A stretch of 64,000 nt of DNA from Macrolepiota albuminosa. Lineage: Eukaryota > Basidiomycota > Agaricomycetes > Agaricales > Agaricaceae. Of the stretch, positions 24,760 to 35,099 are shown one piece after another (the stretch's first letter is position 1; each line of letters opens with the position of its first letter). A model generated the notes under the pieces. It was not told the origin of the DNA, searched no databases, and was given only the letters and a program-made list of their open reading frames with translations. The stretch is taken from contig JAMWFC010000051.1 of the NCBI GenBank assembly GCA_027475525.1, positions 2,059,205 to 2,123,204 of the forward strand. Reading direction: 5' to 3'. The translations under genes were made by a program, and so were the position numbers.

Positions 24760-26161
24760 TCACCGCTTCTTCGCCACACCTTTCCTTCTCTTCCCCCCGG
24801 CCATAGTAGTCGGAGGTCTAGCTATCTTGATTCCATTCTCTTTTTCTTGCACCGATGACCTACCACTATCGGATTCTACAGTTGACGATGCGTCGTCATC
24901 CTCCACGATATCATCTCTTTTTCTTGCACCGATGACCTACCACTATCGGATTCTACAGTTGACGATGCGTCGTCATCCTCCACGATATCATCTGTTCAGA
25001 AGCGAGAGTCTTGGCAGGGATGACTTTGCGCACAAGGGACATGCTGAAAGCGATGAACCATGTGTTGTACACGCTAGGAGGTGTTGCTGCGCCCGCGTCC
25101 AGAATGTCCATGTTGCCTGAAGGGTTCAGCTGAAGGCATTTGGGTTGCAACTCTTGGTTCCACAAAAGATTAAGTTAGGACGCACGATGTACACGTTTTG
25201 GCCTTCAACCACCAAATCAATCCACCGATTGCTTGTGCTCTCCTCTCCGCTCAGGTTTACTTTGACCTTGACGCATTTGAGTGTCGAGAATTGATGTGGA
25301 GCATTCAAAGACATACTTTTCGTTGGCCTTCGAGCGGGATAGCTTTCGGGCCCCATGCCGCAATTTTAGCTTGTTGTCGAATTCTATCAATACGTTCTAA
25401 ATCCCTCTTATAATTCATCTTCTGTACGAGCAGGTGGAGGCCAGAAGTTAGAAAAACTAAAAATACAAGCACAGTCTAAGTAGAAAGAAAGTCATCAATA
25501 AACGTTATTCTGGAAATCGGAGCAAACAAACCCCCAGTCCCGGCCTGAAACGCGAATAATAGTAGCCCGTACCACGCCATTTTGGCACACCATTCTTGTA
25601 GAAGAAGTCATAACGCTTTCTACTCTCTGGGTTCCGCAAGATAGTAGCTACGACACCGAGTCGGGCGAATCGTTTGTGGATGTCCTTTTCGTCGGGGTTT
25701 TTGTCAGGACTGCATGAATCAACACGACAGAGCTTGAACAGTTTAAAGACAGGCTCACTGGAGTTGCATACTCATCTTGCGGTAAGCCTTGGAGATCTCG
25801 GATATGGAAGCAGTGGATGGAACGTTGAGCAAGCTATAGAACGTCGTTCCTTTGCCTTCGGCCGCCTCAAGCTCACTAACCAGATCGAAAATTTCATGGT
25901 CTTCCTGCAGCAGCGCGTTAAACGATACGACCTAAGGGTCCAGATTCAAGATACCTTCTCCCATCTGCGCAGATGGTCTTCCTGCAGCAGCGCGTTAAAC
26001 GATACGACCTAAGGGTCCAGATTCAAGATACCTTCTCCCATCTGCGCAGATTTACCAAGTCAGATCCAGCTCAGAGAGGGAAATTGTGGAAATAGATAGA
26101 CGTACGCATAGACGGTCGTTGCCAGAACGGCCAGAAATGCGAAGAGTAGGGTGAGCTTCAT
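24760..26161 (-). CDS. ERJ5: ER J-domain membrane protein, Erj5-like
   Basis: A signal peptide ([19 protein letters not shown]) is followed by a 10-nt micro-exon (26041-26032) completing A-W-E-K, then [20 protein letters not shown]. The J-domain has [20 protein letters not shown], the HPD tripeptide rebuilt across an intron ([20 protein letters not shown]), and [19 protein letters not shown]. Then come [11 protein letters not shown] and a predicted TM region. The lumenal-facing J-domain with a short anchored tail matches the fungal Erj5 group, which assists ER Hsp70 folding. The tail ends [10 protein letters not shown]. Two 77-bp duplications affect the gene: 25896-26049 (introns and micro-exon) and 24837-24990 (acidic tail; one base still missing at its right edge). 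Confidence 0.85.
24837..24990. repeat. 77-bp tandem duplication (probable assembly artefact)
   Basis: Units 24837-24913 and 24914-24990, coding the acidic [18 protein letters not shown] tail of the Erj5-like gene. After removal one base is lacking at 24990/24991. Confidence 0.95.
25896..26049. repeat. 77-bp tandem duplication (probable assembly artefact)
   Basis: Units 25896-25972 and 25973-26049. It copies the intron 1 acceptor, the 10-nt micro-exon, intron 2 and the next exon start of the Erj5-like gene. Confidence 0.95.
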
Positions 26162-26302
26162 GGCGAAGCCCAAACAGTAGCAGTGGCGTACACTGGCTGG
26201 ACCACAATTTCCAATTTCCTTGCCAGCGAGTTATGCATCACGTGTTTCACGCGCTCCGATCCCGACCACCCTGAATCGAGTTCCCTTTCTATCCAAGATA
26301 TT
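26162..26302. promoter_or_regulatory. Shared divergent promoter, ERJ5 / RRN7
   Basis: 141 bp between opposing start codons. No TATA-like word close to either start. Confidence 0.35.
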
Positions 26303-28534
26303 ATGGCCCCACGACGGCGTTGCCCTACCTGCGGATCTCGTCAGTGGCATAAAGAGCCTTCAAGCGGGCTCATCGCATGCAGCGAGGGTCATGTGCTTCA
26401 AGTCTGTTCTGTTTTTTCTGATCCTCCAGACTCTTTCGTGATGACACTGGATGCTCCAATAGAACTATCGCAAAGAGATGAATGATACGGAAAGTATGGG
26501 ACAGCAAACTTTACGAAAGCGTGCAATGAAAAGTGGGCGTAAGAAAAAAGAGGCCGAAAGTAAGGCTAACCCCTCATGTATGTTATATTGCATCTTTATC
26601 CGATCAGCAGTCTTTGATGTATATAGTAAGTATACCATGGCGCACGCGGTAGATACCACTACTTCGAGTGCTTGCAGCTCATTCTGCGAAAGCAGGTCGC
26701 TGTACTTATGAAGCTATGGGCATTACCTCAGGAATTTGAGGTTCGTGAATATAACATGTCATAAAATCTGCCTACGGATCCGTTCTAGGTTGTCTGTCGC
26801 GATATCTGGGCTCTTCATCTTGAATTGCTTTCCGACCCACCATCTGCAGAACCATACCACTTTGCCCTGGAGCTCCGAGATGGGGATAGTAATGAACGCG
26901 GTAGCGATGCGACAGGGGCGAAGGGGAAGAAGAATGTCGAAGAGAGCGAGAGCGGGGAGGATGAAAGCCATTCAGAGGAAGAAGGACAGGAAGAGAAGAG
27001 CCGTGATGAAGAACTGGAGGCACTACTCCGCGCCAACTCGGATTTGGAGGATTCTTCCGATGGCGAAGACGAGGAGAAGCCAGTGAAGCAAGCCAGAGAC
27101 TTCCAAAGCCGGAGACAACAAATCTACGAAAGTCCAGCAAGTACTATTGCCGTGCTCATCGTAGGGTGCTGGACATTGCGGGTGCCAGCACTATGTCGAG
27201 ACTTCACCAGGCAGGTAGACCCAGAGAGATTGATGGATGCCTGTATTGACGTGCGAGGTTGTCAGACTGATCGAATCGTACGAACTTCCCTACCTGGACC
27301 CCATTCAACGACATTTACTTCCGGAAAGTATGGTCGTGCACCTGACGAAGCATAATGTACAGGCCATGTCACCCTACGTTAGTTTCAAACTCAATTTGAG
27401 CATATATTTTGAGTATATCTTTATTTTGCAGGAGGCGCCAAGCACACAAGTGTTACACGGATTGGCATCGAGGTTGTCGAAGATGATGTACACGTCATTT
27501 GAAATCTTTACACCGGAGGCCAATGCCGCGCCAATCCTGTGGCGAGTGGTGTCACGAGGCTTGGGAGGCACGCGTGAGTGCCTGCTTCTGTCAAGATCAA
27601 TATCCTAGTTGACATATTAATGGAAGCGATGCTGTACAGATTGACGAAGCGTCTCGGGCAGATCCTGTCGCTGCCCCTAACCCTGCACCACACGCTGGCG
27701 CCGGGACTCGAGAAACGTACTGGGTATGACCCCGAGCGACATGTGTACGACAATGTAGCTCCTGAAGTGAGCCTGATGGGAGTGGCAATCATGATTCTAA
27801 AGATGGTGTATGGGTTCGATGGACGAACAAGGTTTGTGATAAAAGAACATTCTGAATGATGGATTGCCAATAAGACAGTAGAACACCAGGATTCGATGGA
27901 CGAACAAGGTTTGTGATAAAAGAACATTCTGAATGATGGATTGCCAATAAGACAGTAGAACACCAGGAAATGGAGCTGATGTGGCATGTGGACTAACGCG
28001 CGTTGATGAGTTTCTGACAGGGCTGGAAAGATTGGAAAAGGCGAGCAAGAAAAAGAATTGAACTTGATTGACGTGTGAGTGTGATTCCCATTGTGTGAAG
28101 TGTGCTGATGGAAAGAAAGCAGAAACCTGAGTGGCGAAATGATGGACGCGTACTTTGACTTGAGCGAACGGGTGTTGATTGGGGACGTAGACGGGGGCCG
28201 CGAGGGACAGGCGCTGCTGGAACGGTTCTTTCCTATTGCGCCAGGCGAAACTACTGGACCAAGAACGAGTGGCGGCGGCGAAGCTTCGGGGAAGCGGGAA
28301 GGGATCACTGCAGACGCCGAGGCGGAACTGCGGCCCGGGGAGGGATACCGGATGTACCGGGGGCACGACGTTGGGGGGACGATGTCGGAGGAGTGGGCGG
28401 CGGTGGTCGGGCGCGGTGCACGTTGGACGGGCGTGACCGTCGACGTCATGTCCGCTGTCGTCGAAACATACGAACGCCGACTCGCGCGCTGGAGGCCTGC
28501 TGCTGATGTCATAGTAGCTAATAATAGAGTGTGA
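26303..28534 (+). CDS. RRN7: RNA polymerase I core factor subunit Rrn7 / TAF1B-like
   Basis: Starts MAPRRRCPTCGSRQWHKEP at 26303. The N-terminal zinc ribbon (CPTCG near residue 7, then ACSEGHVLQ) is the TFIIB-like ribbon of Rrn7/TAF1B. After several introns come HYFECLQLILRKQV, the cyclin-fold part with ESYELPYLDPIQRHLLPESM, RLTKRLGQILSLPLTLHHTL, EVSLMGVAIMILKMVYGFDG, DVACGLTRVDEFLTGLERL and a C-terminal GRGARWTGVTVDVMSAVVET. The middle is highly acidic and probably a linker. Rrn7 with Rrn6 and Rrn11 recruits Pol I to the rDNA promoter. The 77-bp duplication 27815-27968 lies at an exon-intron boundary; with one copy removed, AG|T joins across a 43-nt intron to SRTPGNGADVACGL. The last 500 bp is unusually GC-rich. 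Confidence 0.8.
27815..27968. repeat. 77-bp tandem duplication (probable assembly artefact)
   Basis: Units 27815-27891 and 27892-27968, spanning the FDGRTR exon end and following intron of RRN7. No residual frameshift after removal. Confidence 0.95.
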
Positions 28535-28639
28535 CCTCCTGTGACAATATTCTCCCCCTTTCGTTCTTTTCGTCTTGCCACTTGAGCTCGCTGTCGACCA
28601 CGACGTCCACCGTCCGTTCCCGTCCCCGTCCCCGGTGAT

Positions 28640-31454
28640 ATGCGTCGCTTCGTCGCCGTCTTCAAGCGCGACAAGCACTCTCCCCCGCCTCTTGTCACTG
28701 ACCATGCCCACTCGTCGTCATCGTCCTCGAGTGGCTCTGCTTCCCTCTGTCTTCAGACTCCCGACGACGACCAGCACCTCCCTGCTGCGGTCGAGCGCCA
28801 GGCTTCACGCAGGTCCTGGCGTCTGTGGCTCAAGGGCTCCTCGAAAAAGACACCACACGCTGCTCTCTCTGACTGGGTTCCTCCCTCCCACGATGTCGAT
28901 GATGTCCCGTCAGAGTCCTCTTTGCATGACGACCCTCCCAGCGATCCTCTCCAGTCTTTCACTGTCCTCGTTCAGAACAGTCTCCTCCCTCCCCCGTCTC
29001 CTCCGTCTCCCTTTTCACGTAGTTTTGATGATCCATACTTTTTTCCCAAATCCGCGAACCGAATGAGTCTTCTCCCGCGCTCTCACTCTCTCGCTTCAGT
29101 CTCTTTCAAACGACATATTCTCAAGCGTCTTCAGGATGAACCCCATACTTTCTCTGATCTCACTCTCTCGCTTCAGTCTCTTTCAAACGACATATTCTCA
29201 AGCGTCTTCAGGATGAACCCCATACTTTCTCTGAGAAGAACTGCGCTCAATTGCCCCCTTGGCCTCCCGCCGCATTACACCTGTCGTTCCACTCAATCAG
29301 CCTCATCACCCCTTTAACGTATCTGCTCCTTCCAAGACCACTCTTATTTCCACCTCTTGCCCCGGACTGGGTACTTGGGTCTCACGACCTTGTTTTGAAG
29401 ATCGGTATGATTTATTCATGCCCGAACAAGACGGCGCCGTCTCTCGCCGACCCATCCTTGGTTCAGATATTGCTGTCGCCGCTCTCGAGTTCTCTGAAGC
29501 CATCGAGGCCATGGCTGATGCCGACGTCATTCACCCTTCACCTCAGTCTGTCGACATTTCTTCCGAGACAGTTTCAATATCCCCGTCGTGTAAGCACTTT
29601 TTCCCCGGATCACTTAGCACCGAAATCATTCATGTATCACGTTTAGCGTCAGGCCATTCCCGCAGCTCGCCTCACGTTCCTGCACCCTCTCCCCTTCGTA
29701 ACGAGCATAATCCGCCCGCTCCGCCACCTGTCTCAGCTACCCAGCCGGCCCCTCCGGCTGTTCCGACGTCGACGGAGACTGATTCTTCTGTCAAACGCGG
29801 TGTCCGCTTCGCCGAAGATGGAAAAGATGATGTGATACCTTTAGGCTACGTCCTGCGTATGAAGAAGAAACGTGAAGAAAAGGCAAAGTTTTTGAGAGCA
29901 GAGCAGGAGAGACGTTTACTGGACGACGAACGAATGCGTCATGAAGAAGAAAGGCGTAGGAGGGATGCCGAACGTGCCGAATGGGAAAGAGAGCGTAGAG
30001 CGTGGGAGAAGGAAAAGCGACTCATGGAGGAGGAGCGCCGACAGCGCAAATACGCCGAAGAGGTCCTTGCAACCCGTCTAAGACGAGAATCTCAGCGAGC
30101 TGGGGGTGTTCCTGCCTTGAAGGCCTCTGATAGCAGCGCCTTTTTAGGGCCCAATTCAGGTGCAGGTTGTTTCCCAGCATCCGCATCTTCTTCAGCTTCC
30201 GAACGTAATAAACCGCCCGCTGTGCACAGATACCCCAGGCCCGCATATAATGACAGTGGCGCTCCTGCTTGTATTCCGCGGAGAGAGGCATCAGAACCCA
30301 ACTTACCTGCAAGACTTGGCACGAATCCCGCCCCTTCTCTTCCGATCGCACCATCCCCCCGATCTCCTTCTCCGAGCAGCTCACCACCGAGCGTCAATCT
30401 CGAGAGACCTTTTTCTCCTGATAAGTCATCACCTCTCCCAGGCTTGCGCTCTTCTTCCATCCACTCTTCACAAGAGGTTCTGTCGCCTTCGGAAGATGTC
30501 AAAGCTTCCGTGGCCGCAACTGCAGATCGAGTCAAGCGCCATTCGTTTGCTGCTTCTATCTCTACGTCACGTAACAACTCCAATATCAGCCTCTCGGGTG
30601 ATCGTGCGACTTCATATCCCGTGTGGACAGGCAGCAATCATAGTCTCAACAACATGTTAGCACCTGTGCCAATGATTCATCCTATGCAAATGCCAATGAT
30701 GCCCGTGTATGCCATGATGGATATGCCGCTACTCCCACCGGCACCACCTTTCATGATGCAACAGTATTCACGGCACCATGGATCGCCCGTATCTCCGGGG
30801 CCCGGGGGCGGATCTCCCAAGGGCCGTTTAGGAGGATCATCGACTTCTAGTAGGGAGAGATTGGACTCCCAGAATCCGAGCAGGGAGAGAGTCAATGTCA
30901 TTAGCGGACTGGCTCGAAGTGGGAGTGTTGAAAGAGGGTACGTGAGTGAGAGGAGCAATCAAGAGAGCAGGAATCATACGTCGAGGAGCGCCTCATTTCC
31001 CAGGCCAGAGGCACCTCGACATACTTCCTCATCGCCTGCACAAGTGTCGAGCTCTGCTTCTCCACAAGGGGCACGCCATGGACACATTCATCACTCAAAC
31101 CCAATTGGACCGTCTTCGCGCCGTACAAGTGTGCCTGTGTCGCAAATCCAACAACGTTCCCGACAGACGTCCCATGATCTTCGACCATCACCGCCAATTC
31201 ACACGCATTCACAACCTGTGCTAATGTCACAATCGTCCACACAGAACCATCAGCTGCCTAGTCCGTGGACAGGTTTGCCGACACAGAGTGGCAAGCTGCC
31301 GAATGCCAACTCGAATGGGAACGGATCTCGCGGAAACAAAAATGTACCACCACGGCATATGTCTTACTCAGGTGTGCGCTCAGAGGGAGTGAGACAGTCG
31401 AACATGCGGACGGACCCACCGAGACAGGCGAAGCGGCAGACATTGTTATCATGA
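28640..31454 (+). CDS. Large Ser/Pro-rich protein with a charged helix, function unknown
   Basis: About 910 residues, apparently intronless. The start MRRFVAVFKRDKHSPPP is the first good ATG after the RRN7 stop. The protein is mostly Ser/Pro-rich and disordered. It holds one marked feature, a continuous charged alpha helix (29860-30110) built of E/R/K blocks such as RRRRDAERAEWERERRAWEK, likely a single-alpha-helix or coiled coil. Downstream is a Met/Pro-rich hydrophobic patch (MIHPMQMPMMPVYAMMDMP). The C-terminus is basic and Ser/His-rich. I do not recognise a family. The 77-bp duplication 29081-29234 interrupts it; after removing one copy one base is still missing at its right edge to join ...PHTFS to EELRSIAPLASRRI. 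Confidence 0.6.
29081..29234. repeat. 77-bp tandem duplication (probable assembly artefact)
   Basis: Units 29081-29157 and 29158-29234 in the large Ser/Pro-rich gene. A one-base deficit remains at 29234/29235 after removal. Confidence 0.95.
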
Positions 31455-31642
31455 CAGTCTCTCCCCGCAAGTTGTCGGTCTTTGATGTTTCCCTTTTGCA
31501 AAATTGTAATGGACTCGCCATAAATCTCCAGCACTTGATTATTGTATAAAGGAATCATCGCCATATGTTTCGCCCTGCCCCTCATTTTACCTGCCCGATT
31601 ATCTGCCCCAGATTGCCTGCGTTTGACTCCATGCATCTGCCC

Positions 31643-31796
31643 ATCTGTGTCTTTGTTTATAATATCCGATCTCTTTCCGTTCCGTATTTCTCACTTTTGG
31701 TTGTGTGGATCCATTCCTTATCTGTGTCTTTGTTTATAATATCCGATCTCTTTCCGTTCCGTATTTCTCACTTTTGGTTGTGTGGATCCATTCCTT
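31643..31796. repeat. 77-bp tandem duplication (probable assembly artefact)
   Basis: Units 31643-31719 and 31720-31796, intergenic; identical copies. Confidence 0.95.
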
Positions 31797-31860
31797 CATC
31801 TATCCTTACAATAGCCTTTCGGACCCATTGTTGTAACCATGCATACAGCTCGCCTCACAT

Positions 31861-32014
31861 TCCTTTATCCTCCTGTGCGACCTGTCACTCTTAACACAAA
31901 GCTTCCATACCCCCGTTTTCTTAGACATCTGTACGAGTCCTTTATCCTCCTGTGCGACCTGTCACTCTTAACACAAAGCTTCCATACCCCCGTTTTCTTA
32001 GACATCTGTACGAG
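31861..32014. repeat. 77-bp tandem duplication (probable assembly artefact)
   Basis: Units 31861-31937 and 31938-32014, intergenic, only 64 bp after the previous duplication ends. Confidence 0.95.
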
Positions 32015-32088
32015 TCCAGTCTGCCTGCGCATCTAATGGACGCCTACTTATTAGCAGGTTGGAACTATCTCATGCACCGCACCTCACT

Positions 32089-32242
32089 TGGAGCTCTATA
32101 AACCCAGTGCAATTGATTATTCGAACATTATTTTTGCACTCTCTCTATTTCTGCACATTACAATATGGAGCTCTATAAACCCAGTGCAATTGATTATTCG
32201 AACATTATTTTTGCACTCTCTCTATTTCTGCACATTACAATA
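32089..32242. repeat. 77-bp tandem duplication (probable assembly artefact)
   Basis: Units 32089-32165 and 32166-32242, intergenic; third in a cluster spaced about 220 bp apart. Confidence 0.95.
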
Positions 32243-32583
32243 TATCCGCATCAATATTCCATATCTTGTCCGATTGATTACTACTTCAGAGCGGAAGATG
32301 AATTTTTGGAGTTGGACATGAAGAATATGACCTCTGCTTAATTTGGTCATACTCTGTCATGTGTCTTCACTACCACTGCCTTAATTGTCTAGCATATTTG
32401 ACAATAGATACAACCGAGACACACGAGAAGCTCAGGAAAGCGGGATTTTGATCTAGCACATGGGATGACATGCGTGAGTTGTTGGGAAATTACGTGCCCA
32501 ACAAGTGGGGCAATCTAAATCGATAACTCTGCCATCCAAGCGGGAGCCGTCAACATGAGAACGGAGTGGGACTCAAGGGACAT

Positions 32584-34108
32584 TTACCTTCTTCTCGGCT
32601 CTATCGCATCTACAATTGCAAGTGTAGGTTGAAACTGCTTCGAAATGTCTTCCAGCAAATTCTCCATCAGGTGGTCGATTTCAAATTTTGCAAAAGCATC
32701 TATCATGTTGACGGCATCCTTGACTTTGCCAGCAAATTCTCCATCAGGTGGTCGATTTCAAATTTTGCAAAAGCATCTATCATGTTGACGGCATCCTTGA
32801 CTTTGCATTCGATGAGAGCTGTTTCTTGTCGGATATTAGGATTGAGAGAATGTCTCGGGAGAAAGAGGCAGGATTTAAATGACGTTCATCGCTATCGCTT
32901 TGGATGACGCGAAGCCTGTCTTTAATCCTTTGCGCCAGGTCAGTAGACTTGGAGTCGATTTTTTCCATTCTTAGAACATCCTCGGCACGGGACTTTTCAT
33001 ACTCATCCATTTGTTGAAATGCCTGGAATATGGACATGAATCGACGTGACAGACGGAGTCGTATTTGACATACTTCTCGATATTTCTCTTCGAGATCTCG
33101 GAGAATCTTCATTTCGCCACCTTTCCTAGCTTTAGAGTATCGGGATGGAGCTTGAAATTACAGCAACCTACCCTTTTCAAAAGCTTTGGACTCCGCGCTA
33201 TTGTTAACGCAGAAGCTGCAGAATAATCTGGCTTGGGCCACTGAGCGAATATCGATACCTATCATGTCAAGTCGCCTCTCGAGCTCAAATACTTTGGAAG
33301 CAATGTCCTGCACCGTTACGTTACTGTGTGAAGCAATTTGCAGTTCTATTATGGCTCTTGCTTTTGCCATCCACTTTTTGAGAGATTCGATGAACTTCCG
33401 GCGAGCTTCAATACAACTGTCAAGCCGCTTGCAGTCCATGCGACAGATTTCTTGGCCTTCAGACAGTCCACGGCATATTGTGTCCAGACTTCTCTGAAGA
33501 ATTTAAGATTCAGTAAACTAAGGTTCCAGGAAGCTTCAGACAGTCCACGGCATATTGTGTCCAGACTTCTCTGAAGAATTTAAGATTCAGTAAACTAAGG
33601 TTCCAGGAAGTAGATCTCTGCTTACATTCAAAGACTCAACATTATTATTCCCGTCGAGTCCTATCCTGCTTGTGTGTTTGACGCGCGCAACTTATTCACT
33701 ACATGAACGCCTTCGCACAAGCGGCTGTCAGTGATACAAAGCCGACTTCAGGTCTGTTTCGGCGATAGCGCTCGACCGCTTACCTGACAAGTAAATGGCT
33801 CCCAGATGAACCTCCATTTGAAGGGAAGTGATTATCAGAAGCAAGTCTGTCAGCTTACGGATCAAATCACAGCATCTTTTCCGAGGTTCAAGTACATCTC
33901 GTAGTGCGAAGGGATGCGAATTTGCAAGTTCGGGACAGGTTCGAGTCAAATAAGTGCAGAAACGTTTCAGAGATGATCGCCTATGAGCCTTATGCAGACA
34001 CAGTCGAGAGCCTGCAGAGATGGACTCGATTTGTTCGTTCAACAAGTCAGGCCGAAGTCAGAAGTGGCCCAAGGCCAGTATGTTTGTCCACTACTAGTAC
34101 CTATCATA
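32584..34108 (-). CDS. Coiled-coil protein, function unknown (model uncertain)
   Basis: Several exons read on the minus strand: LLNEQIESISAGSRLCLHKA, then VLEPRKRCCDLIRKLTDLLL, then a long helix (RRKFIESLKKWMAKARAIIE, VFELERRLDMIGIDIRSV), then EEKYREVCQIRLRLSRRFMS and KVKDAVNMIDAFAKFEIDHL, stopping at 32584-32586. All are strongly helical and charged, without a family motif I can name. The 5' end is unresolved: it may begin near 34100 or be joined to the upstream gene at 34250-34811. Two 77-bp duplications (32652-32805, 33457-33610) lie within and a third (34097-34250) at its 5' boundary. Exact exon limits should be redrawn after collapsing them. Confidence 0.45.
32652..32805. repeat. 77-bp tandem duplication (probable assembly artefact)
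   Basis: Units 32652-32728 and 32729-32805, in the last exon of the coiled-coil gene (DAVNMIDAFAKFEIDHLMEN). Confidence 0.95.
33457..33610. repeat. 77-bp tandem duplication (probable assembly artefact)
   Basis: Units 33457-33533 and 33534-33610, in an exon-intron region of the coiled-coil gene. Confidence 0.95.
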
Positions 34109-34250
34109 CAAGCTGAACAGGCTTTCAAGAAAATTACAGGTGAATTCCGCTTTCATCGTCTTCTGAAGATGTCGTACCTATCATACAAGCTGAACAGGCT
34201 TTCAAGAAAATTACAGGTGAATTCCGCTTTCATCGTCTTCTGAAGATGTC
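34097..34250. repeat. 77-bp tandem duplication (probable assembly artefact)
   Basis: Units 34097-34173 and 34174-34250, at the unresolved boundary between two minus-strand coiled-coil genes. Confidence 0.95.
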
Positions 34251-34811
34251 ACTGTTGATGCTGGATGAAGAGTCGTTGACGATTTGACGATGGCTGCGAT
34301 GTTTTTGCAACTGGAACGCCAGAGTGAATTTCATAGTGAGCGCCATGATGCACCCCTTTCTCGCTCAGAGCAAGCTCCAATATGAGAATTCGTTCTTCCT
34401 GAGAACCGCTGCAAGCCCAAATTGTATGGATTGATATATAATCTGGCCTTGATAAATAGGTGCGTACATGACGGTCCTATTTTCCTCTAAAGCGTTTCTG
34501 ATTTCAGGATCGACATCTTTTGAAGGTTCTTCGTCAATATATTCATGACGGTCCTATTTTCCTCTAAAGCGTTTCTGATTTCAGGATCGACATCTTTTGA
34601 AGGTTCTTCGTCAATATATTCTGGAGGGTCACTTGTGTTTGCTTCAAGTGTTGCAAAGAGTTTTGCAGGCGAGTGATTTCTGCAGCGGGCCTCATGAGTC
34701 TCCAGTAGACTAGTTCGAGGAATCGTCTAAACCTTCGGTGATGACCGCAACATCAAGTTTAATTGCCTCTGCTAAGGTGAACGGTTGACGGTAGCGAGGA
34801 ATAAAATCCAT
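34251..34811 (-). CDS. Small coiled-coil protein, function unknown
   Basis: Starts MDFIPRYRQPFTLAEAIKLD at 34811. A phased intron then leads to EITRLQNSLQHL, an acidic EANTSDPPEYIDEEPSKD, and after a second intron VIGSQEERILILELALSEKG. The last segment is a heptad-like helix of the kind seen in small fungal chaperone or scaffold proteins, but I cannot assign a family. Joining LQNSLQHL to EANTSDPP needs one extra base near 34657, probably a homopolymer undercall. The 77-bp duplication 34467-34620 lies in the second exon. The 3' end is uncertain, and the gene may continue into the next coiled-coil model. Confidence 0.45.
34467..34620. repeat. 77-bp tandem duplication (probable assembly artefact)
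   Basis: Units 34467-34543 and 34544-34620, in the small coiled-coil gene (acidic exon and donor). Confidence 0.95.
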
Positions 34812-34945
34812 TGTTAGAGACGATTGCTATTGGTAAACGTTCAAAATGACGTAGTATCAAAATCAAAGCTGATATCTATGAATGTGGAAAGTGCTATGTA
34901 CTACGTACGTACGTGTTTAATCGTTTATCTATACATGGTATACAG

Positions 34946-35099
34946 ATACACTGGTATTAATCTGGATGAACTTAGTCCTTAAAAATCTCTGGCCAAACGC
35001 CACGTAACTCGTCAAGGGTGGTATACACTGGTATTAATCTGGATGAACTTAGTCCTTAAAAATCTCTGGCCAAACGCCACGTAACTCGTCAAGGGTGGT
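34946..35099. repeat. 77-bp tandem duplication (probable assembly artefact)
   Basis: Units 34946-35022 and 35023-35099, covering the 3' end of the HAD nucleotidase gene including its stop codon. Confidence 0.95.

Larger units (their letters stand above)
31455..32583. other. Intergenic 1.1 kb holding three 77-bp duplications
   Basis: Pyrimidine-rich, AT-rich sequence between two convergent genes. No protein-like frame once the duplications are collapsed. Real length is probably about 900 bp. Confidence 0.5.

Noticed and set aside
27508..28711. Long open frames on the minus strand opposite RRN7
   Set aside because: The sense strand has a matching Rrn7 C-terminus. The antisense frames are GC-driven, Ser/Arg-rich and start inside duplicated DNA.
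28640..31454. Large Ser/Pro-rich gene as a transposon or viral remnant
   Set aside because: No polymerase, integrase, protease or terminal repeat; codon composition resembles neighbouring genes.
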